This document shows positions 52,901-64,000 of a DNA stretch of 64,000 bases, in pieces. The stretch is from Dipetalonema caudispina (lineage: Eukaryota; Nematoda; Chromadorea; Rhabditida; Onchocercidae), in NCBI GenBank assembly GCA_013365325.1, contig JABVXV010000126.1:62001-126000 (forward strand). The letters are read 5' to 3'. A program made the position numbers and the translations under genes. The notes under the pieces are model-generated. The model ran no database searches, was not told where the DNA came from, and saw only the letters and a list, made by a program, of their open reading frames with translations. Each line of letters begins with the position of its first letter. The first letter of the stretch is position 1.

Positions 52901-53807
52901 CTTCAAACATACTACTCTAAAAAATTTAGAATGAATAGCCGTCTATTATTAGTAGCTGTAAAAATGGTTCGCCTTCAATGAAAACATCATGTTCTAATAA
53001 ACGTCATTAATATCTAAGAATCCTCTAGACTTACCTATGAGAACCTGAAATTGTATACGCTTCAAAACAAATTGAACAACTGCTAGTTTCATCACCATCA
53101 ATCTCTGAAATATTTATATATATATATGTATATACATAGAGTACTTTCATTGATTCTTACAAAACTCGACTTGAAACTAAAAGTTCGGCGAGCTAAAAAG
53201 TGAGCCTTTTCCAGTAGATCGATTCATAGACGACATCAATGTGCACATCATCACCATCAAAAGTCATACAATGAACGACCGCAATGTTGAACTTAAAAGA
53301 AATATGACCTCCACTGTCATCATTATTAGAAGGTTTACGACGACGTTTCTTATTCACATTATCATCATCAGCCTCTTCATCACTACTCCATATGACACGT
53401 GATGCTCGATAATGTCGTTGTTCAGGTCCTTGAGTCTAAAACGATCCACAGTTCCAAAAAATGGATGTCATTCTCGACATGTGATAACTTGACTGTTCTA
53501 TTTTATGTCCACAAAATCTTGAAATATTAATTTGTAAATCCTAAACACTGTATAATTGTCGGCTAAATAATGACGATGTTAGAGTTTCCACAGAGAATCT
53601 TTCTTATGGTTAAGATAACTTTGTCTTCATAATCCAGAGCATCTTAAAAAATTAACTTACATCATCTGCAGCGCTTCCAGCTTGAATAAATGAATGGCTT
53701 CCCAATATCACTCGATGATTGCTTTGTTCGTTAGACACTGTAAAACTATCATTACTATCTTCCAAGACTATCACAGCTTCATCATAATTTTCTGGTCCCG
53801 AAGTCAT
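49941..53807 (-). CDS. RFWD3: RFWD3-like E3 ubiquitin ligase (RING, coiled coil, WD40)
   Basis: RFWD3 ubiquitinates RPA and RAD51 in replication-fork and interstrand-crosslink repair. Eleven exons join in phase into 570 residues: 53661-53807, 53309-53435, 53035-53104, 52772-52916, 52306-52523, 51781-51958, 51269-51399, 50925-51028, 50591-50776, 50257-50507 and 49941-50096. An acidic N-terminal part has a nuclear-signal-like KKRRRKP. The RING finger begins about residue 101: CSICFEAY, CLKCGHLFGQSCIERW, CPQC, then LTDIRRLYVRAIKALDTTE, which matches the human protein through its ALDTSE junction. Exon 5 is a coiled coil (NDSLRLEIQRLKEKI). The WD40 part keeps PYGLKLITADRRED, FSPFNRQIVLSTGEDNTLCV, GWCCCWLSEDDVAVGLING and a final VLYDWMRKC block. 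It is shorter than human RFWD3 (about 770), mainly at the N terminus. The exon 2 donor (GTCATA) was chosen because it restores phase into the RING exon. Confidence 0.9.
51490..51600. repeat. Degenerate tandem repeat in an RFWD3 intron
   Basis: About three imperfect copies of a unit of about 33 bases, each containing GAGGATAAGTAATATAT-like sequence (GGAGGATAAATAATATAT, GAGAGGATAAGTAATATAT, GGAAGGATGAGTAATG). It lies between exons 6 and 7. Confidence 0.6.
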
Positions 53808-55836
53808 TTATAGTTTGCAGGCACTGAAATAGAAAAGCAAAATATGAGAATGATCGATAAACCATATTAATCGATCCAGCGACCATTTATCAATTTTACA
53901 AATTCTGGACACAGCATGTGCATCAAAAATAAAAAAAGGCAAATAAAGATGAATAAAAAGTATGATGCATTTCAAAAAACAAATTATAAAATAGCACAAG
54001 TTTAGAAAACCTCGCAAATGATCATTCCCAAGACATCAACGTCCCTTCTACCTTTTACAATCTTTTACTTTCATGAAAATGTTCGGTCATTTGAGACACT
54101 TCTTGCAATTCAAACGCTACGAAAGAAATAGAAATAACTATAAATCAGAATAAAATCAAAAATTTCATAATGAATTAATAGAAGTGCTTATTAATTATCT
54201 CATAACGATTAAACTTCTGTGGAATGTCTAATTCACTTTTCTCCTAGAGACTTTTGCACACATCTTCTTTTTTTGTAAATTTATATGTAATAATTCTACG
54301 ATCAGTTTAACAAGTAGAGAAAAAAAAAACAAATGATAACGTGTCTCACGTAAAATCACGCAACCAACCGCATACATAACATACTTCATAGCCGAAATAC
54401 CTTAACAGCAACACACGTAAAACATCAACTTCTAACCTTTTATATGCCCGGGCCATTATTTATTTCGCGGGTTTTCATCTAATTATCAAATTTGAAAATG
54501 ATTTAATTTGTTCATATGGGGGGAGGTTGTTTGCTTTCAATACGTCTTATTTATGATACTGAAGATTGAAGGTAATCTCTTGACGTACGTCACGCAAGTT
54601 AAATATCCATTTATCCGTAGAAACCAATATCGATGAACAGTTTAATGGTTGGAGTTATTATCCTATTTTAGTCTGTCTATATATGGTATTCTTTACCATG
54701 GATCCGTGCCGAATAATCACTTAACGAAAGTCAATGACTCATCGACGATAAGTAATTTAAATAAGAGGAAACAGCGTAAAATAGAACTTTGGTAATATTG
54801 TAAGATCTTTCCTATCAATTTTTCACCTATAAATTGATTGATTCTATGCTTTTCATAATATGAGATGCAAATATTAATCCGGAAATACTCGATAATCTTG
54901 ACCCATTTCGATGGTTCGAATTTCGAATTTAATTTTCAACAATGCAAAGATGTTATCGCTTGAGGTTATTATAAGGGAAAAAATTTTTGAAAGCTAACAA
55001 TTCTTGTTTTATTGTGAGGTAAGGTCTAATATGAAAAGGTTAATCTAAATAGGATGATCTAAAAGAGCCATACTGTGGTATCATTTGAAGTTATGCAATA
55101 GATGGGGTTTTGATGCAATTGAAAAAAGCGTTGATGAGGACAAAGATCATGAAATGTTTTAATCATAGTTTCTCATCCATAAATGAATTCTCAACAAATA
55201 GTAAATTTAATCATCATTTCATACAGATATGCTAGGATAAATCACATATGATATACAATGTTCTGTTGATAGTTATGTACAATTCAATTGAATTCATGTA
55301 TACACTTGAAAGGAATGAATTTAGAATGACATATAGCGCAATAGTTCAAGTAGTAATACTAATAAATCAATAGATTTGAAAGAGTAATATAAGTAGAAAT
55401 GTGAACAAATTTGAAAGAAATGAATAGTTACCAGACGATGCTTTTGAATACGATTCACCTGAAATTCGATTTCCTCTTATTTTATTTAGTATTTTCCACA
55501 AAGACACCTATAGCATCAATAAGCAAATAATTTTAGTAATTTAATCTGACGTGCGAATTGATTTTTGGATATCCATGTCGGATTTTCTATAAACAATGAT
55601 ATCTAAGATTTTGCAGAATTCATTCTGAACGCTAGAGTAACAATAGTCTGTCAGTTAGTTTATATCAGAACACAACGGATATTTGTCTTTAGGTTGAGAA
55701 AATGCATCTATATGATAGCTAAATATTAAATTTGATATTCAAAATCTGTTAACTTTTTTTGCTTATTCAAAAAGAAAAAAGGAAAAAAATCCTTTGTATG
55801 AATGTTATTGTAGCGAATTAAAACTTAATTATATTA
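53808..55836. other. Intergenic, 5' of the RFWD3-like gene
   Basis: About 2 kb without supported exons. One possible extra 3' exon of the CPG4 gene to the right (about 55437-55479, encoding ESYSKASS) lies here and would join in phase if the donor near 55840 is used. Confidence 0.4.
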
Positions 55837-58624
55837 TCACTTACTTTTACTGCTAATAGCTTTACGATTCTGTAATCCTGACCTATCACCATTCTTGGCA
55901 TTATCCTCGAAAATTTGCTCGTTCTCAACACTTCGTAAGCCAAATGCATTGAAGATATTCTGTAATTTCATCATGCAATGTTTTATTAAGGAATATTAAT
56001 ATTAGCTACAAGCCGATACGCTACAATTTTAGATCCACAACTTACCCTTGCTTCAGTGGTCATCAACGTCGCGATATCCGCTATGGTAGCCTCTTGTCCA
56101 GTTTCCAGATCAATCATCTGACATTGCAACTTCATTTGATGCCCATTCAAGGGTAGTATTTGTACATAGACTGAATTTGTCTGATTTTTCACATGACTGT
56201 TGAAGATTGTCCGGATGGCATCATTTTCTTCAGAATTAGCAGTTTGAAATGCATTCATCTAACAATACCAATTAAAATGATGATTACGAAAGATATTGTT
56301 ATAGAAGAGGTTAAGAAAGTCGTTACTTATAATGCATTTAATAGTTGATAAAATAAAGCTATCAGAATTACCTTTTGTTGCATAAGATTGTCATTCCCGT
56401 ATTCCACATTATCGACAAAATCTGCCTTTGGCGTAGTAAGTATCACATCCTGAAATAAAAATGTTATGCTTCTCTTCGATATTAAGTTTTCCAAAATGTT
56501 CATGATAACCTGTGGAAGAAGCTTCAATCGTTGACATTCATTTGGTAAAATAGAGGATACGAGGAGGGTGTAAGCATCATTCGATTTCATCTCTGAAGTT
56601 GGAATCATTTTTATCGTATGATTCACCACTGCTGCTACTATCTTATGCTGCAATGTAAAATAATGGAGAATTTTACAAAGTATTAAAATTTCTTCAAAAA
56701 TGTCAATTTTATCTCTGCGAATGTCACATAACGTAATAAAACGTCAACTTCACTTCATGTCAGTATTACTCGATACTTGTAATTCTATCATGCAATATTT
56801 CTTTAGGCGAATTATATCATCCAACATTCTCTTATATTAATACTTCTCAATATTATTTCCCTTTTAGTTCTGGGTTTTAAGCATTGTCATTTCCTTTAAG
56901 ATATTCAAGTTCTTCGACACATGGATAAAATTATAAAAACGTTGTAAAACTGACCAATAAGGTTGAGCGACCGATTGAACATTCCTTCTCAGCCATGTTG
57001 TGGGTGCAATTGATGAAACATGCCGACGCGCTATAAAAATTAATTTTAATTTTTGAAAAGCATTATTAAATAAAATGAAATTATCAAGTATTCCGCATAA
57101 AGATTCAAATGTTTTGATTTGAGAGTTACATGAAGTCTTAAATGAGATACCTGCACAAATTGTAAAGATTGGGTATCTCGAGAATTTTGTTCCCATTGCC
57201 ATCAAGTATATTTGTTACACTATCATTCTTCTCCTTTGATGCCTTAGAAAGGGTTTCTCCCATCTTGCACTGGTTATCACAGGTAAAGTAAATAACTGTT
57301 GAATGGCCATACAGACATGGAAACATATCTTCAAATGCTACAAAACAGATGATCGAATAGTGGAATATAAACATAGCATTACCATCTCAATTCTGTAAAT
57401 AGCTTTCTGTAAAATCCGATCTGGATATTGTAATAAGATAATAAGGCCTAGTAGTGTTGAAATATACCACTTCAGAGATTTTAAATACTCCGAATCAGTA
57501 ATACTTTAACTGGTACATCATATACATAGAATTTCTCCAAACCTCCTTTAGAATCTTTTCCAGAAAGCGCTCAGTCATGTCCAACATGTGATTGCTTTAT
57601 TGGGGAACGGTGCAGCAATAAATGATGGATGCTACATCTTTGCAACCAGCCTATTGTTAATTGCCTTTCAAACGAAACATATTTTAATTAAAATAAATTT
57701 AACAAACCTTCCTGATTGAAGGTACAGAGATGATCGATAACTGTTGTGGTAACATCAAGCAATGCATCCTTGCAACTTGTATTATGATGAAGGCATCGCT
57801 GGAATACATCGAAATGGCTGCAATATAGTATTAAAAATTTAAAGATAAACGATAAGAATCACATAAAATATTCTTATTTCGCACTTCTGTTACATGTAAT
57901 CTGCATCTCTATTGATGATGTATATCCTATCGTAACGACTGTTATTCTTTAGAAACCTAAACATTAGAATGCTTTTCATTAGTCACATTTGCTTGCTTCA
58001 TTGCTTACCTGCAAATGCTTCCAACTTCATCAACAGAACGTTGTCCAGCAAACGGTTGCTCCAACATACTAGCAACCTCATCCAGACAAACTTGCAAGCA
58101 TTCTGATGGTTCCAAACTTCCCAAGAAATCGAATAGATCGAAACCATTCATGTAAGCACCTGAAAGGTTAAGTTTCCCTTACAATCTGATGATTAAATTA
58201 CTTTAACTATAACTTGAAATTTCGTATTTCATTCTATAGTAGATACATTCTAAGTTTTCAGGAAATTTTCTCATTCTCTGTGTTAATGAACTTTTGACGA
58301 AAGCTTTCTGGTAATTAGTCAGGAAGAAAAGCAATTAATCTTAGATACATAACTTAATCCAAGAATATTTCTTCATGATCGAAGAAATCAAAAATACTAA
58401 CCGTGAAGTAAATTTTGCACCAATTCACTTTTCACCAAATAATTTCTTTCCAAAGTACTACTTACGGTAGGCGACAATGATGAGCTGACCGCCGTTACAT
58501 ATGAAGGTTGTATTTCCCTCATCTCATCCTCCGTATTATCATTTTGCGTGAAAGCAGTTTTTGATATTGTCGTGTTAATAGATGATAAAATAATCAGTGA
58601 TAAGATTATCACAATGCAATGCAT
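55837..58624 (-). CDS. CPG4-domain secreted protein B (chondroitin proteoglycan 4-like)
   Basis: Nine exons give 432 residues: 58402-58624, 58009-58159, 57708-57817, 57151-57337, 56955-57030, 56510-56647, 56372-56449, 56046-56258 and 55837-55959. A signal peptide is clear (MHCIVIILSLIILSSINTTI). After an acidic, Ser-rich spacer comes the CPG4 cysteine domain: ECLQVCLDEV, ICSHFDVFQRCLHHNTSC, HLCTFNQEAFEDMFPCLYGH and YFTCDNQC. A second block, NLCSASACFINC then KECSIGR and LPNECQRLKL, follows in the same order as in protein A at 17.5 kb. The long C terminus (NAFQTANSEENDAIRTIF, QMIDLETGQEATIADI) has no counterpart in A. It ends SSKSK, or continues to an exon near 55437-55479. The 60-base gap 56450-56509 is read as an intron but is also open and in frame. 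Known: CPG4 proteins are extracellular; attached sugars are not shown. Confidence 0.83.
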
Positions 58625-60793
58625 ATTTCTAAGTTAATCTAAAATGTTCATCGTTAGAAAGTAGTACCCATCTTATAATATATCTCGACCAATTTAAAAT
58701 ATTTTGACGAATTTGGTACCAATAATAAATAAGCAGCTGAAATACGAGAGATGTTCTATTTCTTAAATTTTTCAATACCAGAATTCAATACCTAAAATCA
58801 CTTGTGTCTCTTCATTTATCTACGCATCAATTTCTGGCCAAAAAAATGAAGTTCAGAAATTAATTTTTCAAACAAGTGAAGTTTTAGATAAAATCAATCT
58901 CTACAAATCTGAAGAAACTTTTTGGAAAAAATGTCCTATTCAAGCAAGGGATAATACGCTCTAAGCTTGATTCTACTTTGAATGAATGGAATGGAATAGT
59001 GACGAATTTACGAGTGGCGGTCAAGTTTGATCATGCCCGATTGTTCATATATATGCAAATCAAAACCAATCTACGAGAAGTAATCAGTACGATGGTCAGA
59101 TGAATTATTTTAGCTCATTGAATACCGTTGAATTATTTATTTACTTCTAAAACTATTAAAATGTAAATTACATTACTGATGTTATTAATGGAATTTTTAA
59201 CTTGTGTAAAATATCTGATACGGGTATAAAAAAATTTTCTTTTTCTTGTAGTGCAATTGTTATCAAAAATTTTCAGAATTTTTAGAGGTTTTTTACATGT
59301 AATTATCAATCATCGATTTCTAAAAATTTTGCATAAATATCAGAATTGGTACCAATAGGATCGAGACATGCTGTTTTAGCCAGTGATTTCGAGATTGTCA
59401 TAGTATGATATTCATTAATAGTTAAAACTTAATGCATTACCTATTGTATGAATAAGAGTCAGACAATAGATTGTCTAATAAGTAATTTGGACCATATTAA
59501 AATTTAGGATTTTTTTCTGCGATATGTTTGAGTGATGATTGTACCTAAAATTGTAAAAACCGCAATGTTGTGTCTGTTCGAGATCTCTCGTATTCGGAGA
59601 TCTATGGCAGATAAAGAAAGCTTTAAAGATTAATAAAAAGAAAATATCTTACTCAGTGCTATTTTCCATATAGTGTCTTAATTAATTAACCTGTCTAGGA
59701 TAATTATCGTTTTTTTTTTTCTTTTTTTTGAAAAGTGATTGCAATGTTCGATCTTTCAATTATTTCAACTTGTCGAAGATTATATTTCATATCGGGATTG
59801 TTCATTTTATTCTCACTCAATTATCATATTTTCCATAAATTTTGATGCAATCAAGAAGTTTTTTCCAGATTTTCTAGGCTACATTCGCACATTAGGCATA
59901 AATGGGAACAGAAATGCACTTTAATTTAGGATTCGTTGCCTGAACTTCGTATTTTGATCGTGAGATTTTCAGGTAAAATTAGATTTGAACAATGGCAGGT
60001 TCGAAACAAGATATCACGAATACAACTTCGGAAGCGAACACTCATGATGACATTTTGTAAAATTTCGGATTTTTAAATTAAGATAAGCCGCAGAATTTCA
60101 AGACGAAGCTCATATAAAATGATATATCACATGTATCAACATCACTAGAGGACAACATAAATGTCCCGACAATTCGATTAACATATTTGGAATGTAAAAA
60201 TGTGTGAATACTTTAATCCAAACTTGCAGCAACGCATAAAGAAATATTTTGCAATAGCTCAGAAAATGAACAGTAATAACAAAATTTTTTTAATTAAGTT
60301 TATTAAAATAAAGATCGATTGCATTTTCAAGTTTAAATTATGAGTTCAATTTATTTTAAAATCACAAACATATTTTAGTATACTAATATACTATTTGAAC
60401 TATTAATTACATTTAGCTTTGATTTTGAGTTCATTTCCGAGGCATTGGAAATTTTTTGCTCACAATAACAATTTGATGCTTCGTGCCCAATTTGGCTTGA
60501 TAAAATATTGAGCAAATTGTTACATTGATAGTGTCTATTAGTAGAAGTTATTGCGTAAGTTAAGATGATCACCACTTGACAACACCGGAAGTAGCAACGA
60601 TAAATCAAAGAATGCTTATGAGCAAAGCAGTTCTCTTTCGATTTTGATTTTTTAATTTTACAAGAAATTAAATATTTAATTCAATAAATGCGTTTTATTT
60701 AGTCGTCCATTTTGCAAAGTCCACGAAAAAAATCAGCCATCGATCAAAATTCGAAAATATAAACAATCATCAATCTCTCCAAACAAGAACAGT
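58625..60793. other. Intergenic between divergent genes
   Basis: About 2.2 kb between the CPG4 gene B (minus) and the LAPTM-like gene (plus); it should carry both promoters. One small cysteine-containing frame (60375-60608) is listed separately. Nothing else supported. Confidence 0.4.
60375..60608 (-). CDS. Possible small cysteine-containing secreted protein
   Basis: A 77-codon minus-strand frame with a hydrophobic start (MIYRCYFRCCQVVIILTYAI) and three later cysteines (YQCNNLL, ASNCYCEQ), ending in a polar tail. Signal peptide or TM anchor is possible. There is no family match, no splice support, and the region is AT-rich, so chance is a real alternative. Confidence 0.28.
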   Translation of the reverse strand: MIYRCYFRCCQVVIILTYAITSTNRHYQCNNLLNILSSQIGHEASNCYCEQKISNASEMNSKSKLNVINSSNSILVY

Positions 60794-62485
60794 ATGAAAG
60801 GTGATAATCATCCAGCTAAACAGTTGGCGAATTATAAATTACCTAATAGCTATGCTTTTTTTGGTACTGTTCACATCAAGGTATCATTTTATCGGAAATT
60901 ACAGCTAAAAATGCAAAGATTTTTTTGAAGACGCCATTTTTTAGTACATAGTTTATAAGATGTCATTTAATTACAATTCAATCTGACATATTTCACATTT
61001 AATATATTTATATATATATACTTACTCAAATGTATTAGCTTGTTTAATGGTTAATTATCAAAAAAATATCTCAACCAAGAAGTTAGTAGTATCATTGCGA
61101 CACTTCTAATATAGTAACTTCATACTTACTTGATGGGATATAATATTATTTAGGATAACCATTCATCCATGTCGAATTTCATCAAAACTAGCATCTTGTA
61201 TTGCAATAACATCTAAATCGATTTCGAAAGTAATTTTTTTTTTTTTGACTACATATGAGTTTCCAAAAATTTGAGTTGAATAAAAATTTTCAGACATCAG
61301 CAACAATGTTAATTATATTTTATATGCTTTCATTGGCTGTTGCTAATTTCACTGTTGATATAACTACGATTTATTCATCCTCTTTTACATATATAAGTAC
61401 CATAAGTACAATAGTACTATTTGCGATATTATTGGCATTGTATGGAATGTGGAAAGAATTGTCATTATGTTTGTTACCATTGATAGTTATTCAGGTCAGT
61501 AATTCCGATATTCACAGGGATCGTTACACTTCATAGAGACATAACTAAATAAAGTCAAATTGGAATAAAATTGAAGATAATTGAAATTTGAATTTTCATC
61601 ACTATTTCTATTTTTTCATGAAAGGAAAAAAAATTTCTTAGATTTGATATTTTAGATACTATTAGGCGTAACGATGATACTAATACTCGCTTTTTCGAAC
61701 TTTATTGAATTTCATTGTTTTCTTATTGAAGCTTGTCCAGGCGGTAACAGTATTTTTTTACCAAATTTTAAATAATTATTATTAAGGCAAATAACCCATC
61801 ATTTCTTCTAAAGCTAATTACTTCAGCTTTCATCAAACTATTTATTTCTTTTTATGAACATTTGTAATTTGGCATACTCTTTACAATGAACATATAATTT
61901 GCATTACTTTACTTTTTTGATAATCAGACTAGTAGTGTAATAAATGAATCTTGGCCAACATAGAAATATTCAAGTACGCATAATTCTTCGGAAAAGTAAA
62001 TGGAATATTAGACATACTTTGAAATTCGCTTGATTTCACTATAATTTCAGGCCGTTTTCTTATGCTTGGCATGGGAAGTGCTATATTCTGTGTATCACAC
62101 TGTTACTGTATTGTAATCCTATGGCTCTGTTGGAAGTATTTTCACTATGTAGAAAAAGTAAGTTTGTAAAAACATTTAAATCATCATCTGTTTTGGATCA
62201 ATTTTTGCTTTTTGGGATATAATTTTTTTTTTCTGTCGCCATCTTTTCCTTTTTCCCTACAAACTTACTTTTTCTACAGTGAAAAAAAAAAAAAAAAAAA
62301 AACACCCAAATCCTACTACTTCGAAATTTTCCATCGTAATATGTTCTTGTCACATTTATGCTTATTTTTCCTTCTAGAAAGCAGAATTAGAACAAATATG
62401 GCATGTGGAAACAACTGATGATGAGACTGATGAAAATATCTTGATCCATAATATGCCACCTAATGCGAATTTGATTCAATGCTAA
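60794..62485 (+). CDS. Four-TM membrane protein, LAPTM/DUF7027-like
   Basis: Five exons join in phase into 196 residues: 60794-60880, 61294-61494, 61656-61743, 62051-62157 and 62378-62485. Exon 1 gives a short cytoplasmic lead ending SYAFFGTVHIK. Then come four hydrophobic segments: MLIIFYMLSLAVANF, ISTIVLFAILLALYGMW, IVIQILLGVTMILILAF, and MLGMGSAIFCV to IVILWLCWKY. The tail is acidic (VETTDDETDENI). The pattern of a VHIKT-type start, an LYGMWKE loop and an LLPLIVIQ third helix resembles small nematode four-TM proteins related to LAPTM (DUF7027). Endolysosomal location would follow from that family and is inference. The third exon is required to keep phase; skipping it leads to an early stop. 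Confidence 0.7.
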
Positions 62486-63731
62486 TTAGTAGTTCTTCTA
62501 CTGTTTAGTAAATTTTTATGCTAATTACAATTTCTACTGGTAATTTTGAAACTGTTATTATAGACTTCATCAATGTAAATAATTTTGTTGGAAGGAACTT
62601 TCACTTCTTGACATAGCTGCATTGCGTTGATCTGAAACCGTTCTAATAATATTGAAATCAAAATCTGATTACTCGATAATGTTCTTAAATTATTACCACA
62701 TTTCTTAGTCCAATATCCTCACGTGCCCTTTCCGCCCTGTTGTTTTATTTGTAGTTGTCAGTTTCGCAGTATTCCTACCAATTGTTCGGTCTTTTTTATT
62801 AAAAATTTCATTAAAAAAAGTTTTCAGTTTATTTGTTGCCGTTTTAAAAACAGTTGTACTATACAGTTATTCATCTTCCGTGATTGTTACTACTCAATCG
62901 GACAATTGTGAACTGTGAAATACACCGCCACTTTTGATTTATAATTTCAGATCGAATAAGATCATAAAAGTTTCTTCTTGGTAGAAAGAGGATTGAAACT
63001 TCTATCTAATGATCGAATGATTAAGGGGGGACAACATAGTGTTCAACCAGCGCTTCCAGAAGTTCTAGGAGTGGCGGTGTTCCTACCATAAAAACAGTTC
63101 CATTCGAAATATTATTCTACAGTGGGCCCTATTCCAAATGCAACTTTTCTGATATACATATATCGAACGACATAAGGCTATTTTTAACGTTTTGCAAAAA
63201 CTTTATAATTTTTCAAAAAAAAAAAAAAAAACCGATTTCCCATTTCTCGAAATGCATTTGTAGACAGCTAAATGTTAATGTTACACATTATATGTAAACA
63301 TAGCAGCTAATCGAAGTTTCACCGAAAATATATCAAACATATCTGATAAGTACATATACATTATACATGACGTTAATGTGATTGCTGTATCGAGCAAATT
63401 TCTTTAGATTTTCTATATCAAAGAAATTTCTTAAGAAAATCCCTAACAAGAAAAAATGCGATGTTTGAATAATACTTGCCATAATAAACTCACTGATTAT
63501 TATATCATAACAACTATTTATAATCTTCATCTTTCTTCCTTTCTTTTTCCACTCATCCAATCCTTCTTCTAAAATCATTGTTGGAATTACCATTTTTCCA
63601 TTATGCAATCATCTTCTTCCTTTGAGAAAATTGAATTTTGTAAGCATTTGGCCAAATTAAAGAATTCAAAGGAGATGTTTAAATAGTTGGGAATCAAAAG
63701 CAGTATCAAACAATGATTAATTAATTTAAGA
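62486..63731. other. Intergenic between convergent genes
   Basis: No supported exon. The minus-strand frame at 63333-63608 overlaps 3' sequence of the right-edge gene and is not supported. Contains an A run near 63218-63231. Confidence 0.4.
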
Positions 63732-63827
63732 TTAGTTGCTGTTGGCGTTATCCTGCTCAATCGTTTCGCATTGTTCCCGTTCTGATAAATAATTACAATA
63801 GCAACAACTAATGAATAACAGTAACAC
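63732..63827 (-). CDS. Last exon of a membrane protein continuing beyond the right edge
   Basis: A 32-codon segment on the minus strand follows a good acceptor (TTTTTGCAG at 63828) and ends in TAA. It encodes a hydrophobic stretch, VLLLFISCCYCNYL, then a short acidic tail (EREQCETIEQDNANSN). This looks like a final TM segment plus tail, or a C-terminal hydrophobic part of a secreted protein. With only one exon the family cannot be named. Confidence 0.4.
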   Translation of the reverse strand: MLLLFISCCYCNYLSEREQCETIEQDNANSN

Positions 63828-63940
63828 CTGCAAAAATTTCATTCATTTAATTATTTTACTTTATGCTAATATATTGTTTAGAATGATTGTGATTCGGTCA
63901 ATTAGAGCATAATAGCTTATCTTAATGGCTGATAATAGCC

Positions 63941-63942
<2 letters not shown>

Positions 63943-63971
<29 letters not shown>
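63943..63971. repeat. A homopolymer of about 29 bases
   Basis: Longest homopolymer in the window. Similar runs of about 20 or more lie at 4535-4557, 7013-7032, 11619-11641, 13502-13523, 32897-32920, 40144-40164 and 62282-62302, all in introns or between genes. Confidence 0.95.
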
Positions 63972-64000
63972 CAAAATGAAAAGAAAAAGCTTGTGTGTCA

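Noticed and set aside
54905..54935. GGTTCGAAT motif resembling a tRNA T-loop
   Set aside because: No matching acceptor stem, anticodon arm or terminator-like T run could be arranged around it.
56864..57205. Minus-strand frame of 113 codons
   Set aside because: It runs through an intron of CPG4 gene B in the wrong phase; the spliced model restores the cysteine pattern.
1..64000. Transposons, viral insertions, CRISPR arrays, rRNA
   Set aside because: No transposase or polymerase motifs, paired terminal repeats, regular spaced repeats or rRNA-like blocks were recognised by reading; a database search was not possible here.

Overview
The window looks like nuclear DNA of a parasitic nematode. It is AT-rich, its genes are cut into many short exons with GT-AG (occasionally GC-AG) introns, and long A/T homopolymers are frequent. 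Several encoded families are nematode-typical: CPG4-type cysteine domains, a C6-domain protein, and an OSM-9-type TRPV channel. A clade III (filarial) worm would fit, but that assignment is inference. I see no rRNA, convincing tRNA, CRISPR array, complete transposon or virus. All gene models were assembled by hand from splice sites, reading phase and family patterns, so single junctions may be wrong.

Layout: (1) 1-2370, minus: Bicaudal-C-like KH-domain RNA-binding protein, 3' end off the left edge. (2) 5627-9342, minus: a secreted cysteine-rich protein I do not recognise. (3) 10891-11782, minus: a secreted C6-domain-like protein, 5' exon not found. (4) 12-17.5 kb: mostly empty, with a few unexplained open exons. 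(5) 17523-20219, minus: first CPG4-domain secreted protein. (6) 20822-21845, minus: NDUFA12, a complex I subunit. (7) 22640-25389, minus: p47/UBXN-2, a p97 cofactor. (8) 26560-27611, minus: an unrecognised coiled-coil protein. (9) 27.6-32.6 kb: long intergenic stretch with one small secreted candidate. (10) 32593-40373, plus: a CASPR/neurexin-IV-like adhesion receptor of about 22 exons. (11) 41405-47812, minus: an OSM-9-like TRPV channel. (12) 49941-53807, minus: an RFWD3-like RING/WD40 ubiquitin ligase. (13) 55837-58624, minus: second CPG4-domain protein. (14) 60794-62485, plus: a four-TM LAPTM/DUF7027-like protein. (15) 63732-63827, minus: last exon of a gene leaving the right edge.

Functionally the window mixes housekeeping genes (NDUFA12, p47, RFWD3, Bicaudal-C), two neuronal or epithelial membrane genes lying tail to tail (the CASPR-like receptor and the TRPV channel), and secreted cysteine-rich nematode proteins (two CPG4 paralogs, C6-like, the 254-residue orphan). 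The most unusual signal is a near-copy of the first 40 or so bases of exon 2 of the CASPR-like gene, with its own acceptor, inside the intron before the second laminin-G domain. Its phase allows the signal-peptide exon to splice straight to it, giving a receptor without the discoidin and first laminin-G domains.
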